From JAVVUJ01 sp964582545 (GTDB lineage: Bacteria; Bacillota; Clostridia; Peptostreptococcales; Anaerovoracaceae), in assembly GCA_964582545.1 (NCBI GenBank), contig CAZOSB010000006.1, positions 1-64,000 of the forward strand: DNA of 64,000 bases. Direction: 5' to 3'. Positions 33,865 through 43,146 of this stretch are shown in pieces. Below the pieces are notes generated by a model, which had not been told where the DNA came from, ran no database searches, and saw only the letters and a program-made list of their open reading frames with translations. The position numbers and the translations under genes were made by a program. The stretch's first letter is position 1, and the number at the start of each line of letters is the position of its first letter.

Positions 33865-34419
33865 ATGAACAGACTATCTGTTTTGTTAGGAGATATAACT
33901 GATTTTAATACTGATGCAATAGTCAATTCCGCACATTCGTCTTTGCGTATGGGGAGCGGTTTATGCGGTCACATTCATAAGAAAGCAGGTAAAGAACTTG
34001 AGAATGAGTGTATTCAAAAATATGGTGGCTGTAAGCTTGGTGAAGCTGTTATAACAAATGGTTATAATCTTTTGGCAAAGTTTGTTATACATACGGTTGG
34101 TCCTAAGTGGTACGATAAAATTTCTAACAAAGCGGAAAATTTATATAGCTGCTATTATAAATCTTTGGAATTGGCAGATAAAAACGGTCTAAAGAGCATT
34201 GCTTTTCCATCTATAAGTACAGGCGTTCACGCTTTTCCTGTAGATTTGGCGGCACCTATAGCAATATCGGCAATTTGTGATTTTTTGGAGAAGAACCACA
34301 ATATCTCCGCCGTGTACTTGGTATGCAACAATAATAAAGATTCTGCAGCATATCAAAAGGCATTGATTGACCATAAAAACGGCATTCAGGCGCATAAGGA
34401 ACGCACATCTGATATGTAG
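33865..34419 (+). CDS. Macro domain protein (ADP-ribose binding or hydrolysis)
   Basis: This 184-residue macro domain protein has GDITDFNTDAIVNSAH (9-24), where Asp10 contacts adenine and Asn21 is the conserved NAAN-type asparagine. The next segment is SLRMGSGLCGHIH, replacing the usual GGGVDGAIH glycine loop. It also has FVIHTVGPKW and SISTGVHAFP (usual SISTGIYGYP). Macro domains bind or remove ADP-ribose from proteins, nucleic acids or O-acetyl-ADP-ribose. The second gene of the P6 operon. The altered glycine loop could change the activity. Confidence 0.88.
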   Translation: MNRLSVLLGDITDFNTDAIVNSAHSSLRMGSGLCGHIHKKAGKELENECIQKYGGCKLGEAVITNGYNLLAKFVIHTVGPKWYDKISNKAENLYSCYYKSLELADKNGLKSIAFPSISTGVHAFPVDLAAPIAISAICDFLEKNHNISAVYLVCNNNKDSAAYQKALIDHKNGIQAHKERTSDM

Positions 34420-34497
34420 AACAATATGTCATCACTTACGGATATAAAAATGTGGCGACAAAGATGTCAAATACAAGAGCAGTAAGCAGGATTTACT

Positions 34498-34857
34498 ATG
34501 CGAGCCTACTTGAAAATTCACCCATTACCCGATGAATATCAGTATATGCACTTTGATAGGAGGTTTAGCGACCCTGAGCCGGAACCTATCGCCGAAATCA
34601 AAGAACCCGCCCTTCTAATTAAAGGCAAAGATACAGACAGTTATTACTGGCAAGAACGGCGAGAGGGGTTAGACCATTTTATGTTTGGGCTTGTGGATAA
34701 GCAGGGCGAAGAGATATTGCCAGCAGAATACCGTTGGCTTAGGATGTCCGAGGGCTGGAGCGGACCTCGAGGGTATACCGCATGGAAAGACGGAAGATGG
34801 TATTTTATTGAATTGAAAATAGAAGTGATATCTTCTACCCCTATGTCGGCGTATTAA
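34498..34857 (+). CDS. Small WG-repeat-like protein
   Basis: This 119-residue protein has one or one and a half WG/KWG-type units (FGLVDKQGEEILPAEYRW, then AWKDGRWYFIEL). The N-terminal 50 residues are unassigned. No signal peptide is seen. The start ATG 34498 has only a weak AGCAGG site, 78 nt after the macro gene, and it is the last gene of the P6 unit. Its final codons are inside the terminator stem. Confidence 0.6.
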   Translation: MRAYLKIHPLPDEYQYMHFDRRFSDPEPEPIAEIKEPALLIKGKDTDSYYWQERREGLDHFMFGLVDKQGEEILPAEYRWLRMSEGWSGPRGYTAWKDGRWYFIELKIEVISSTPMSAY

Positions 34858-34880
34858 TTGCGCCGACATAGGGGTGTTTT
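34837..34880 (+). terminator. Bidirectional terminator between convergent genes
   Basis: ACCCCTATGTCGGCG (34837-34851) and CGCCGACATAGGGGT (34861-34875) form a perfect 15-bp stem with a 9-nt loop, followed by GTTTT. It overlaps the end of the WG-repeat gene and lies 14 nt from the stop of the minus-strand phosphoesterase. Confidence 0.88.
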
Positions 34881-34888
34881 CGTTGCGT

Positions 34889-35656
34889 TTATCCTTTGTC
34901 GTAGCGTGTAAGCGGTACAATCTCCTGATAGCACATATAATGGTCATCAATAGTAGTCGCATCGCCGTGATAGTGACCGAAAAACCAGTTTTTGTATTGC
35001 ACTTTGTTTTTCACCTGTTCCAAAAAGTCGGTTAAGCTGTCTTTCGGGTAGCCATTTGCGCCAAGCACCTCTAAAAGCAGACGAATACACTCCGGCGGAC
35101 AATGGGTAATGATATGGTCTACCGTGTAATCGGCAGCTTCAAGGTTTCTCCATGCTTCCTCATATTCTTCGTGGCTGGGTAGTTCTTCCTTCCACCACGA
35201 TACATGCTCGATACGAAACTTAATCCATTTTTCCGACAGCTCGGTTTTCTTTTTCAAAAATAACGGATCGTCCATAGAGAGGGCTCCACCCGGCATGTCA
35301 TGGCAGGAAGCACCACCCATGGTGAAAAAACGCCTATCCTCAATGTGGAAAATCTGTCCGCGCATGAGATGAACGATAGACGGACGGATAAACTGTGCCT
35401 TGCCACCGCAAAACTGCTCTACCTTATAGGTTTTGAGCAAATCATAATTGGAATGATTGCCTGTTATGAAAAGCGTAGTAAATGGTTTTCGGTCAAGCTC
35501 ATCAAACATTCTTTCTTCTTTCGGGGTATCCTCCCAAATGCCAAAATCACCGCAAATAATGACATAATCCTGTTTTGTCAGATTCTTCTGCTCGGTAAAA
35601 CAGCCATCATCAAAGCGTCTAAAATCCCCATGAGTATCGCCTGTAATATAAATCAT
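34889..35656 (-). CDS. Calcineurin-like metallophosphoesterase
   Basis: This 255-residue enzyme has the full set of dinuclear metal motifs: GDTHGD (6-11), ICGDFG, GNHSNYD and GHYHGD near residue 235. Families of this type hydrolyse cyclic nucleotides, dinucleoside polyphosphates, phosphoproteins or nucleic acids, and the substrate is unknown. ATG 35656 follows GAGGTG. It is transcribed alone from P7. With the macro domain and HD proteins it adds a third small-molecule or nucleotide hydrolase to the island. Confidence 0.87.
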   Translation of the reverse strand: MIYITGDTHGDFRRFDDGCFTEQKNLTKQDYVIICGDFGIWEDTPKEERMFDELDRKPFTTLFITGNHSNYDLLKTYKVEQFCGGKAQFIRPSIVHLMRGQIFHIEDRRFFTMGGASCHDMPGGALSMDDPLFLKKKTELSEKWIKFRIEHVSWWKEELPSHEEYEEAWRNLEAADYTVDHIITHCPPECIRLLLEVLGANGYPKDSLTDFLEQVKNKVQYKNWFFGHYHGDATTIDDHYMCYQEIVPLTRYDKG

Positions 35657-35683
35657 ATGAGCACCTCGTTTTTCGTTTTTTTC

Positions 35684-35725
35684 AGTATAACAAAGGTACA
35701 CCTTAGGGTTTTTCGGCAAAGTTTC
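35684..35725 (-). promoter_or_regulatory. Island promoter P7 (GAAACTTT box)
   Basis: On the minus strand GAAACTTT (35725-35718), GCCGA, an A-tract at -35 and TATACT (35689-35684) 28 nt after the box. The box overlaps the last codons of the preceding regulator pseudogene, so the promoter lies at the very end of another gene. Confidence 0.72.
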
Positions 35726-37045
35726 AATTCTTAATTTTCTGGATAAGAGTTTCTAATTTTGAGATAGTCTGATCTCGCAGTTGCTCCGAATAACCCTCTT
35801 GTCCCCAGAGCTTATCAAACTGCTGTTGGCCTTCGTTTGGTAGCGCTGTTTGGTCGGAATATAAAATAACTGGTGTTTGCTTATCTCCTGTGTTGATGAC
35901 AACATGCCGCTCTTGCTTAATCATAATGGTTGCATTAGCAGTGAGCATAGTTATTTCAGGTAAAATGAGTAGCTCAAAATTCTGATATTTGCGGAGGAGA
36001 TTGACATAGCTTGAAAACTCGGTAATCCAATCAGTATTGGTCATCACTGTATTTTGGCTGTTTTGCGCAGCAATGACTCGAAACACCGTTCCGCTTTTGA
36101 GGTTATCTTCAAAACTCTCATGAAGCGGTAAAAATAACTTGTTGCTAATAATATCTATATTACCAAACTTAGTAAATTGAGAGCTATATAATTCGCGAAT
36201 GCCCCCATCAAAGCCACCTTGATAGGATGTAAGCAGTGGTTTTGCGTAGCGACAAGCGTTTCGTAGTTATTGTCTAAACTGCTCATATACAGTTTATCAC
36301 GGATAATGAGTGCGCCGCAAGGAGCGCTTGAATGAGGAACCTCCGACACGATCACGGCACAGCGTTCCGGCAAGGAAAAAATTGTTTGATTGATAAGAGA
36401 TGGCGTTAAATCATTTACCGTAAAAACCTGTAAATTGTCTGTAATAATGGGGTTTATATAAGCACAGATAAAATCCGACAGTGTATCGGTTGACACGGAA
36501 ATGGAGATAAGCAAGCGTACTTTGACCTTATATTCTGTGGTCGCTACCAACAAGGCTTTGACCATAATATCATGTAGTAACACCTGGCTCTTTTTGCTGG
36601 ACAGATAAATATTTATGGAAGCTCTCTTTTTAAGCATTCTTAGCTCCAATGATAACGCAAGCGCAATGTCTGCAATCCCTGCCTTAGCGATATCGTTCTT
36701 TGAAGAAATGGGTGAAATTGCAATAGCCTCTGTATCCTCATGGTTGTCTTGACACAACCAGAGGATTAAATTCTTTTTGACATCAGACATGGACGTAAAG
36801 TCTGACGTAACCCCTGCACTATTAAAATTCGTAGCAAACCATTCAAGATTGTTAGCGGTTAGATTCCTTGAAAGAAACACGTCCGCAATCTTTTTTGCCC
36901 ACTGTAAGGTTGCTCTCAAGCTGCGTTTGCCTGTCAGCCAGCGACTGACTTGAGAACGATCTGCACCTACAGCATCCGCAAGAGCCTGCTCTGTGAGCTT
37001 TAAATAACTGGTAACGGCTTTCAAATTGCTCTGTTCGCTTTGCAT
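35724..37045 (-). pseudogene. Helix-turn-helix (XRE-type) regulator split by a frameshift
   Basis: The first frame starts at ATG 37045 after GAGAGG and encodes an XRE helix-turn-helix at about 8-60 (LTEQALADAVGADRSQVSRW) and a regulatory region, ending at 36155. The reading then continues naturally in another frame: GGFDGGIRELYSSQF, NIDIISNKLFLPLHES and FRVIAAQNSQNTVMTNTDW, through to 35724. That second frame is closed by a stop only at about 36267, has no start codon with a binding site, and would complete a protein of about 440 residues. The shift lies between about 36195 and 36265, and a run of five G/C bases at 36202-36206 is one candidate. It is divergent from the P8 operon, the classic place for its regulator. 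Sequencing error or programmed shifting cannot be excluded. Confidence 0.72.
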
Positions 37046-37162
37046 TCTCAAAATCCTCTCACATGTTTTTATTAAGTATACAACAATTAAAAACGACATG
37101 TTGACGCAACATATTGATATTTTAATTGACAATATGTATAATGATAATGGAGCACCCCATAT

Positions 37163-37204
37163 GAAACTTTACTTGGAAACGCTTCATATTTTTTAAAATA
37201 TACT
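37163..37204 (+). promoter_or_regulatory. Island promoter P8 (GAAACTTT box)
   Basis: GAAACTTT (37163-37170), ACTTG, GAAACG at -35 and TATACT (37199-37204) 28 nt after the box. It drives the HTH-kinase-kinase operon with a short leader (ATG at 37224). The frameshifted regulator reads away from it on the other strand. Confidence 0.77.
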
Positions 37205-37223
37205 TATTTTAGGGGGAGAGATT

Positions 37224-38381
37224 ATGTTAAAGAAAAAAAATGAAGTGATCCTTGCGGACGATATAGAACACATCAAAGAACAGCTTTCCTCCTTTAAAGT
37301 TTATGATTTTGCGGAGGACATAAGGGAGCGCATGGCTTTTTTAGGTCTTTCAAATAGCGCCTTGGCCGACCGCGCCAATGTATCACACACCATGGTTAAA
37401 AAGTGGCTTGGTGGTGCAAAACCTCACGGGAAAGAACGCTTTAAGGAACTTGGTATGGCTCTTGCAATGAATGAAAAAGAACTCAATCTGTTTTTATGCG
37501 CCAACTGCTACCCAAAGCTGTATGCCAAAAATCCAAAGGATTTGGTTTGCCGTTTTGTACTTCGTGCTTACGCCGGAAGCGAAGAAATTCTCACCCATTA
37601 TTACAATTACTTAAAAGAATACGGCCTTGAAAATTACGACTTAGGAACAACCCCTGAGGAAATCGCCACCACCGTTTTAAGCAGAGATTTTGCAGATGTT
37701 AAAACAGAGGAAGCCTTAAAAACGTTGCTTTCGGAATATGATAAATACTTTCGAGCCTTTGACAAAGGATATATCCCAAACAGTGAACTTGTTTCGTTTA
37801 TTATGCTTTACATCGGCAATGATACAATTCATAATTTATATATTACCGGGGGTCTGCCCATAACGATTAAAAATCTACTTTTTCCGCTGCTTGCGGATAA
37901 GGAGATTACCGTGAAAGGACTTCGTGCGAAGCTCATCGTTTTTGGCCTTTATGAAAATATGACCGAGGACGAAATTGATGTTATGCTTGAAATAGCAAAG
38001 CTTCAGCCTTTGTCCGAGCCGCTGACGCGCATCGACCATGCACTCTTGACGGCACTGCGTTGTGCTCACGAGCGCTATCCATACTACGAGCAAAAAACAG
38101 CCGAAAAAGTATTAGCGAACCTCAGCGAAAACGATCCCTTGTATCCGATTTATAAGAAGAAAAAGGATTTTGCGGATAGCTGTGTGCATTATTACGAAGC
38201 AAATGATAACATAGACGAGCTACTGCTTCTATTTGAGAAAACCTACACCGACTATAACGACAGCGGTATAATTAATTATATACCCGACATTTTTTCTATT
38301 TTGGTTCGTGACGGTGTTCTTTCTGAGGAAGAAACAAATGAATATACGGTGCTTATGAAGGTGTATCAAGATGGAGAGTGA
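37224..38381 (+). CDS. Helix-turn-helix protein with large helical region
   Basis: In this 385-residue protein, residues about 35-85 form an XRE-like helix-turn-helix (LGLSNSALADRANVSHTMVKKW, with NVSHTMVKKWLGG as the recognition part). The remaining 300 residues are helical with no known domain and end in a segment resembling a short TPR or HEAT stretch. It has no signal peptide. AGGGGGAG precedes the ATG. Its stop overlaps the ribosome binding region of the FHA kinase gene. It may be the operon's own regulator or a kinase target. Confidence 0.7.
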   Translation: MLKKKNEVILADDIEHIKEQLSSFKVYDFAEDIRERMAFLGLSNSALADRANVSHTMVKKWLGGAKPHGKERFKELGMALAMNEKELNLFLCANCYPKLYAKNPKDLVCRFVLRAYAGSEEILTHYYNYLKEYGLENYDLGTTPEEIATTVLSRDFADVKTEEALKTLLSEYDKYFRAFDKGYIPNSELVSFIMLYIGNDTIHNLYITGGLPITIKNLLFPLLADKEITVKGLRAKLIVFGLYENMTEDEIDVMLEIAKLQPLSEPLTRIDHALLTALRCAHERYPYYEQKTAEKVLANLSENDPLYPIYKKKKDFADSCVHYYEANDNIDELLLLFEKTYTDYNDSGIINYIPDIFSILVRDGVLSEEETNEYTVLMKVYQDGE

Positions 38382-38385
38382 TAAA

Positions 38386-39795
38386 ATGACCGTGACACTT
38401 ACAGTAACCAAAGGCTCCCTTTTGGGTAAAAAATTTGTGTATGATGAAAAAACACGGCTGTTTATTGGCCGCCAGGGGGATTGTGGCATCATAATGCCCG
38501 AAAGCAACGTATCCCGGTATCACTGCGTCATTGAAATCACGCCGCCCGAGGTTAAACTACAGGACTTTGGAAGTCTGAACGGTACGTTTATAAATGGTGA
38601 AAAAATCGGCCAGCGCGAGGCGGACAACGCTGTAGTAGAAAAAGATATCGTTCATACCGAGTATCTTCTTAAAGATGGTGACACATTAGGTCTTGGCTCG
38701 AGCTGTGAACTTACCTTGCAGATCACAGAATCTACTCAGGAAGAACAGCACATTGAAATCGAAAGAGCGCCAAAAAAATGCAAAGACTGCGGCAAGGATT
38801 TTTATCCGGGGTCGGATGATAACGCCCTATGCCCGGAATGCTTTGACCGCTATGCAAAGCAAATGGACAATGAACTGCGTGGTCTGATTGGCTCTGTGAA
38901 AACAGAGAAGCAGGAGCATAGAGCAATAAAGGCTTCTCCCATCGCCGGATTTGAGATGGTGTCGCCCTTAGGCACTGGCGGCATGGGTGAGGTTTGGCGG
39001 GTACGAGAACTATCGAGTGGTAAGCTTTATGCATTAAAGACGATATCGCCGCAGGTGAAAACAAGCGACACGATGAAAGAGCAGTTTTTGCGTGAAGCGG
39101 AAATAGCGGTATCATTAAATCATAAAAATGTTGTCGCGACCCACAAAACCGGTAGTGCCGATGGTTGCTTTTATATCCTTATGGATTTGTACGAGGGTGG
39201 CAGTGTGGATTCTTTTATGGGACGAATGGGCGGTAAGCTTTCGCTTGTCACCTCTACCTACATTATTTTGCAGGTGCTTTCGGGGCTTGACTACGTTCAT
39301 AAACTCAGTGTAGTGCATCGGGATATCAAGCCGGGCAATATATTTTTGTCTGACAATTCTGGGACCCCAACAGCTCAAATTGCCGACTTTGGCATGACAA
39401 AGGCCTTTGACACCGCCGGACTCTCGAGAATTACGAAAACCGGCACCTACAGAGGCACGTCTATGTTTATGTCTCGGATGCAGGCAACTGATTTTAAGTA
39501 TGCAAAGCCTGAGGTTGACATTTGGGCGGCGGCGGCCACCTACTACAACATACTGACCGGCGCCTATGTTAAAAACTTTACAGCCGGCAGAAATCCATGG
39601 TATGTGATTACAACGGAAAATGCCGTTCCGATTTTACAACGTGATGACAGTATTCCCCCGAAGCTTGCCGCTGTCATTGACAGAGCGCTTATTGAACAGC
39701 CCACAATGGCTTATCACTCGGCTTTGGAGCTTCGGTCTGATATTGTTGCGGCATTGCCAGCTGATGTGGAAGGAGCAGTAAAAGAGGTGCTGTGA
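38386..39795 (+). CDS. FHA - zinc ribbon - Ser/Thr protein kinase
   Basis: In this 469-residue protein an FHA domain (about 20-95) has GRQ (28-30), SRYH (43-46) and LNGTFING (64-71), the residues that bind phosphothreonine. A four-Cys ribbon follows (132, 135, 149, 152). A Hanks-type kinase (about 190-455) has a glycine loop GTGGMGEVW, Lys218 in YALKTI, VVHRDIKPGN and ADFGM. After DFG the usual GTPxYMSPEQ reads GTSMFMSRMQ, lacking the proline-glutamate pair. No transmembrane segment is present, so it is cytosolic, unlike PknB. ATG 38386 follows GGAGAG. It ends in a TGATG overlap with the next kinase gene. Confidence 0.9.
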   Translation: MTVTLTVTKGSLLGKKFVYDEKTRLFIGRQGDCGIIMPESNVSRYHCVIEITPPEVKLQDFGSLNGTFINGEKIGQREADNAVVEKDIVHTEYLLKDGDTLGLGSSCELTLQITESTQEEQHIEIERAPKKCKDCGKDFYPGSDDNALCPECFDRYAKQMDNELRGLIGSVKTEKQEHRAIKASPIAGFEMVSPLGTGGMGEVWRVRELSSGKLYALKTISPQVKTSDTMKEQFLREAEIAVSLNHKNVVATHKTGSADGCFYILMDLYEGGSVDSFMGRMGGKLSLVTSTYIILQVLSGLDYVHKLSVVHRDIKPGNIFLSDNSGTPTAQIADFGMTKAFDTAGLSRITKTGTYRGTSMFMSRMQATDFKYAKPEVDIWAAAATYYNILTGAYVKNFTAGRNPWYVITTENAVPILQRDDSIPPKLAAVIDRALIEQPTMAYHSALELRSDIVAALPADVEGAVKEVL

Positions 39796-42700
39796 TGAAC
39801 CCGAATTTTGACGGCGAAAAAACCGTACTTGAAGAGAGCACAGGGGCTTTTTCTGCCCTATATTCTCACAAAAAAGGCGGAGCAATTCTTGACACATATA
39901 CGGTGGAAGAAGGCCCCATCGAAACAGGCGGTATGGGGCTTGTTTGGCGTGTTCATCACACAGGCTGGAACGTAGACCTTGCCATGAAACAACCCAGAGC
40001 GGAATTTTTCACCACGGAAAAAAATAAAGAAATCTTTATAAATGAATGTACAAAATGGATTGACTTAGGTCTGCACCCCAACATCGTGTCCTGTTATTAT
40101 GTCCGTGAAATCGGCGGTATCCCCACCATCTTTGCCGAGTGGATGGAGGGCGGAAGCCTTGCGGACTGGATTCGTGACGGCAGACTTTATGCAGGAACAG
40201 AGCAAGAACAGCAGGAGAGAATCCTTGATATTGCCATACAATTTGCCAGAGGGCTTCATTATGCCCATGAGCTAAAAGACGAAAACGGCGATAAAATAGG
40301 GCTTTTGCACCGGGACGTAAAGCCGGGAAATCTACTTTTTACAAAAGACGGCGAGGCTAAGGTATCGGACTTCGGGCTTGCACAAGCGAGAGCGCTTTTG
40401 ACCATGCCGGAGGGTAAAGTGGGAATACCCACCGAGTTTGCCGATTCGGAGCAAACTTTGTTTTTAGCGTCGCCCTTATTTACGCCTGTCTACTGCTCTA
40501 TTGAGCAGATGGACGGCAAAAATTTAACACGGCAAACCGACATCTATTCATGGGCTGTGTCTGTGCTTGAGATGTATGTTGGTTCTCACCCCTGGGCAAG
40601 CGGTGTTGTGGCTGGGACGAATTGCCAGGGCTATTTTAATGAAACGCGTGTACCCATGCCGGAGCAGATGAAGGAGCTGCTTGCGGTATGCTTAGAAAGT
40701 GAACCTGAAAACCGTTTGCGGGATTTTGGCGTGGTTTTGGAGCTACTTGCGGTTATTTATACGGCTGTAACTGGAAGCAATTACCCACGACCGGAGAGCA
40801 ATGCGGCAAAAAACACGGCAGATTATCTAAACAACAAAGCCCTATCTTTTGTTGACCTTGGCATGTGTGATGAGGCGGAGAGGTGCTGGAAGCTTGCGCA
40901 AAAGGCTGACCCCAATAATACTTTTTGTGTATACAACCATAGCCTTTATTTGTGGCGAATGGGCATAATATCTGATGAGGAGGCTATTGGTTATCTAAAA
41001 ACCAAAGCTAATTTTAACGGAAACGATTTTTGCTCCTGCCTTGCTTGGTTACATATTGAACGCGCTATGCCAGAAGAAGCTATCGAGGTTTTTTTAAAAT
41101 CAAATCAGTTCCCCAATAACAATCTGCTCAGCGAAGCAATATCCCGCATCTCAACCATAAAACGGATTACTTCGCCCTATACAGATGCACAATTTATCGC
41201 AAACAATCAACTGCTGGCAGTTATCGATGGCAGCTTGCACATTTTGGATACAGTGACTGAGGAATTCGTAAAGGTAGATTACTTTCCGAAAGATTTAAAA
41301 ATAACCCATTTTCGATACAACGCAAACCGACAACGTATAGCTGGATATGTAAACGGTCAATTAAGATTTAACAATAACGCATTAAACTTTATTGGTTATG
41401 ATATTGTGGTATTTGATATCGAGGAAAAAATTACGACAAAGGTATATATTCCTCATCAGCTTGGTGACTTTGTTCATCAAAACTCTAAAAGTGATCATGA
41501 ATTGGTGAGACCCAGTGAAAAAACTTCTCTATTGGATGTTTATTTTTCCGAGGAAACAAACCAGCTTTGTGCCTTGGTACAACATTCTTATCACAGCATG
41601 CGTGACCAAATTACCTATACCCAAAATTATTTTCATTGCTGGGATGCGCAAACCCTTGAATATCTTGAGGGAAAGATATTCGAAGATTCCGATATATCAA
41701 TTCGCCCTACCCCGGAAAGGCTTGAAAATCCTTTTTATAAAGTATGCAAAAATAAGCTTTTATGTATTGATAGCAACCGTTGTTTGTGTACATTTGACGG
41801 TTCAATACTTTCTATCAGTCCGGACGGCGCATTGGCTTTGGTGAGTGAAGGCATGTCTTACTATGGCGTCTATGCTAAACAATCTAACCAGATCTTAGTT
41901 AGATTACTGCGCGATTTGCCTCCTGCGCCATATATGGTTTCAAAAATTGCCCCTTTGGGGGATATACGCAATATGGAAGAGCAAAGCCGTAGGCATGAGC
42001 AAACTTTTTTCAAAAGCATGGAAAACACAGATATACCTAAAGCACTACAAGCCTTTTATGACTATCGTTCAATTTTTGACAATAAATTTAGCCCATTATC
42101 AACCGAGATGGAATGTGCGATAGGTCGGTACTGCAGAAAGGTAAGCGTTTATAGTATATCCCCTGCATCACCTATTAAGCAACCTAAATGCGCAGAGATA
42201 TTTGATTTGCACAAAATGACTCCTCTAACGATTAATCGAAAGTTGCAAAAAAAATGGGAGAAGTTTAAAAAGCTAAAAGAGCGCTATCAGTTTACGATTA
42301 AGTGGGATGTATTGTCAAAGCGTCAACCCTTTGCCCTCTCGAACATTTTGGCGGCTGATGGAATTTATGAAGTATACGCTGTGCAAGGATTAAAGAAAAT
42401 ATCGGACGATGAAAAATGGGTGCTTATTGTAGATCAAGACCAAGCTGTAGGGATCATCCGTGAAGATGCTCACGGGTTTTGGTTGTGTCGTGATGTGCAA
42501 GGTTATATGTTTATTGCTCCTTTTTGGGGTGAGTATGCAACAAACACTGCGTTGCGAAATTCACAAGCCGAAACAACCGAAGTATTGGAGAAGAGCACAA
42601 GCTTTTCCAATGTTTTTCGCCTCGTGGGTTTTTCGCCTGATTCACAGTTTGTGGCATTGTTTTCGGTTACAGATATACATAGCGAAACGGGAATTCTGAT

Positions 42701-43061
42701 GTTAGCCAATCTTAAAAAACCTGATGAGCAGAAAATAATAGAAAAGGTTGTGTGGAAAGGATATCGTTTTTCTGAAGACGGCAGATATATTTGTGCAGAT
42801 GATTTTACACTTTGTTGGCAGATTAGCTATAACTATGAATTCCCCGGTTTTACCGACTGGGACGAAGACGCTCTACCCTATCTTGAAGCCTTTCTTCACC
42901 GCTGCCCAAATTGGACGGACATTGATTTTGAAAAGTTTATAACCGAGTTGCAAAATAGGGATATGGGCTACATTCGCCCTGAGGGTGTGCGGGCGAAGCT
43001 TTCGGAATTGACACAGAAAAAGAAAAAAGGCTTTTGGAGCATTTTCGGCAATAAGAATTAA
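39795..43061 (+). CDS. Ser/Thr protein kinase with TPR and beta-propeller regions
   Basis: In this 1088-residue protein the kinase domain (about 35-325) has TGGMGLVW, the catalytic Lys in DLAMKQPR, LLHRDVKPGN and VSDFGLAQ. Its activation segment ends PVYCSIEQMDG. A TPR-like stretch follows at about 345-445 (DLGMCDEAERCWKLAQKADP), then a long WD40-like propeller region at about 455-1050 (FVALFSVTD, RFSEDGRYICADDFTLCW). The C-terminus is basic (KKKKGFWSIFG). It has no membrane segment. Its start overlaps the stop of the FHA kinase gene. The two kinases probably work together, one phosphorylating and the other reading through FHA. No PP2C phosphatase is in the window. Confidence 0.88.
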   Translation: MNPNFDGEKTVLEESTGAFSALYSHKKGGAILDTYTVEEGPIETGGMGLVWRVHHTGWNVDLAMKQPRAEFFTTEKNKEIFINECTKWIDLGLHPNIVSCYYVREIGGIPTIFAEWMEGGSLADWIRDGRLYAGTEQEQQERILDIAIQFARGLHYAHELKDENGDKIGLLHRDVKPGNLLFTKDGEAKVSDFGLAQARALLTMPEGKVGIPTEFADSEQTLFLASPLFTPVYCSIEQMDGKNLTRQTDIYSWAVSVLEMYVGSHPWASGVVAGTNCQGYFNETRVPMPEQMKELLAVCLESEPENRLRDFGVVLELLAVIYTAVTGSNYPRPESNAAKNTADYLNNKALSFVDLGMCDEAERCWKLAQKADPNNTFCVYNHSLYLWRMGIISDEEAIGYLKTKANFNGNDFCSCLAWLHIERAMPEEAIEVFLKSNQFPNNNLLSEAISRISTIKRITSPYTDAQFIANNQLLAVIDGSLHILDTVTEEFVKVDYFPKDLKITHFRYNANRQRIAGYVNGQLRFNNNALNFIGYDIVVFDIEEKITTKVYIPHQLGDFVHQNSKSDHELVRPSEKTSLLDVYFSEETNQLCALVQHSYHSMRDQITYTQNYFHCWDAQTLEYLEGKIFEDSDISIRPTPERLENPFYKVCKNKLLCIDSNRCLCTFDGSILSISPDGALALVSEGMSYYGVYAKQSNQILVRLLRDLPPAPYMVSKIAPLGDIRNMEEQSRRHEQTFFKSMENTDIPKALQAFYDYRSIFDNKFSPLSTEMECAIGRYCRKVSVYSISPASPIKQPKCAEIFDLHKMTPLTINRKLQKKWEKFKKLKERYQFTIKWDVLSKRQPFALSNILAADGIYEVYAVQGLKKISDDEKWVLIVDQDQAVGIIREDAHGFWLCRDVQGYMFIAPFWGEYATNTALRNSQAETTEVLEKSTSFSNVFRLVGFSPDSQFVALFSVTDIHSETGILMLANLKKPDEQKIIEKVVWKGYRFSEDGRYICADDFTLCWQISYNYEFPGFTDWDEDALPYLEAFLHRCPNWTDIDFEKFITELQNRDMGYIRPEGVRAKLSELTQKKKKGFWSIFGNKN

Positions 43062-43070
43062 CTCCGACCT

Positions 43071-43113
43071 GCAACTTTGCTTAGAAAACCCCTTCCCCTC
43101 TATGTGCTACACT
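43071..43113 (+). promoter_or_regulatory. Island promoter P9 (variant GCAACTTT box) with palindrome
   Basis: GCAACTTT (43071-43078) differs from the other boxes by one base. GCTTA and GAAAAC follow, and TACACT (43108-43113) comes 29 nt after the box with an extended TG two bases upstream. CTCTATG (43098-43104) and CATAGAG (43126-43132) form a palindrome that brackets the -10 and the start of transcription, with C-rich and G-rich outer arms. It could be an operator peculiar to this gene. Confidence 0.65.
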
Positions 43114-43146
43114 ATTCTCATAACGCATAGAGAGGAGGGGTCACAC

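Noticed and set aside
43102..43146. Longer start of the HD protein at ATG 43102
   Set aside because: That ATG lies between the -35 and -10 of promoter P9 and would not be in the transcript.
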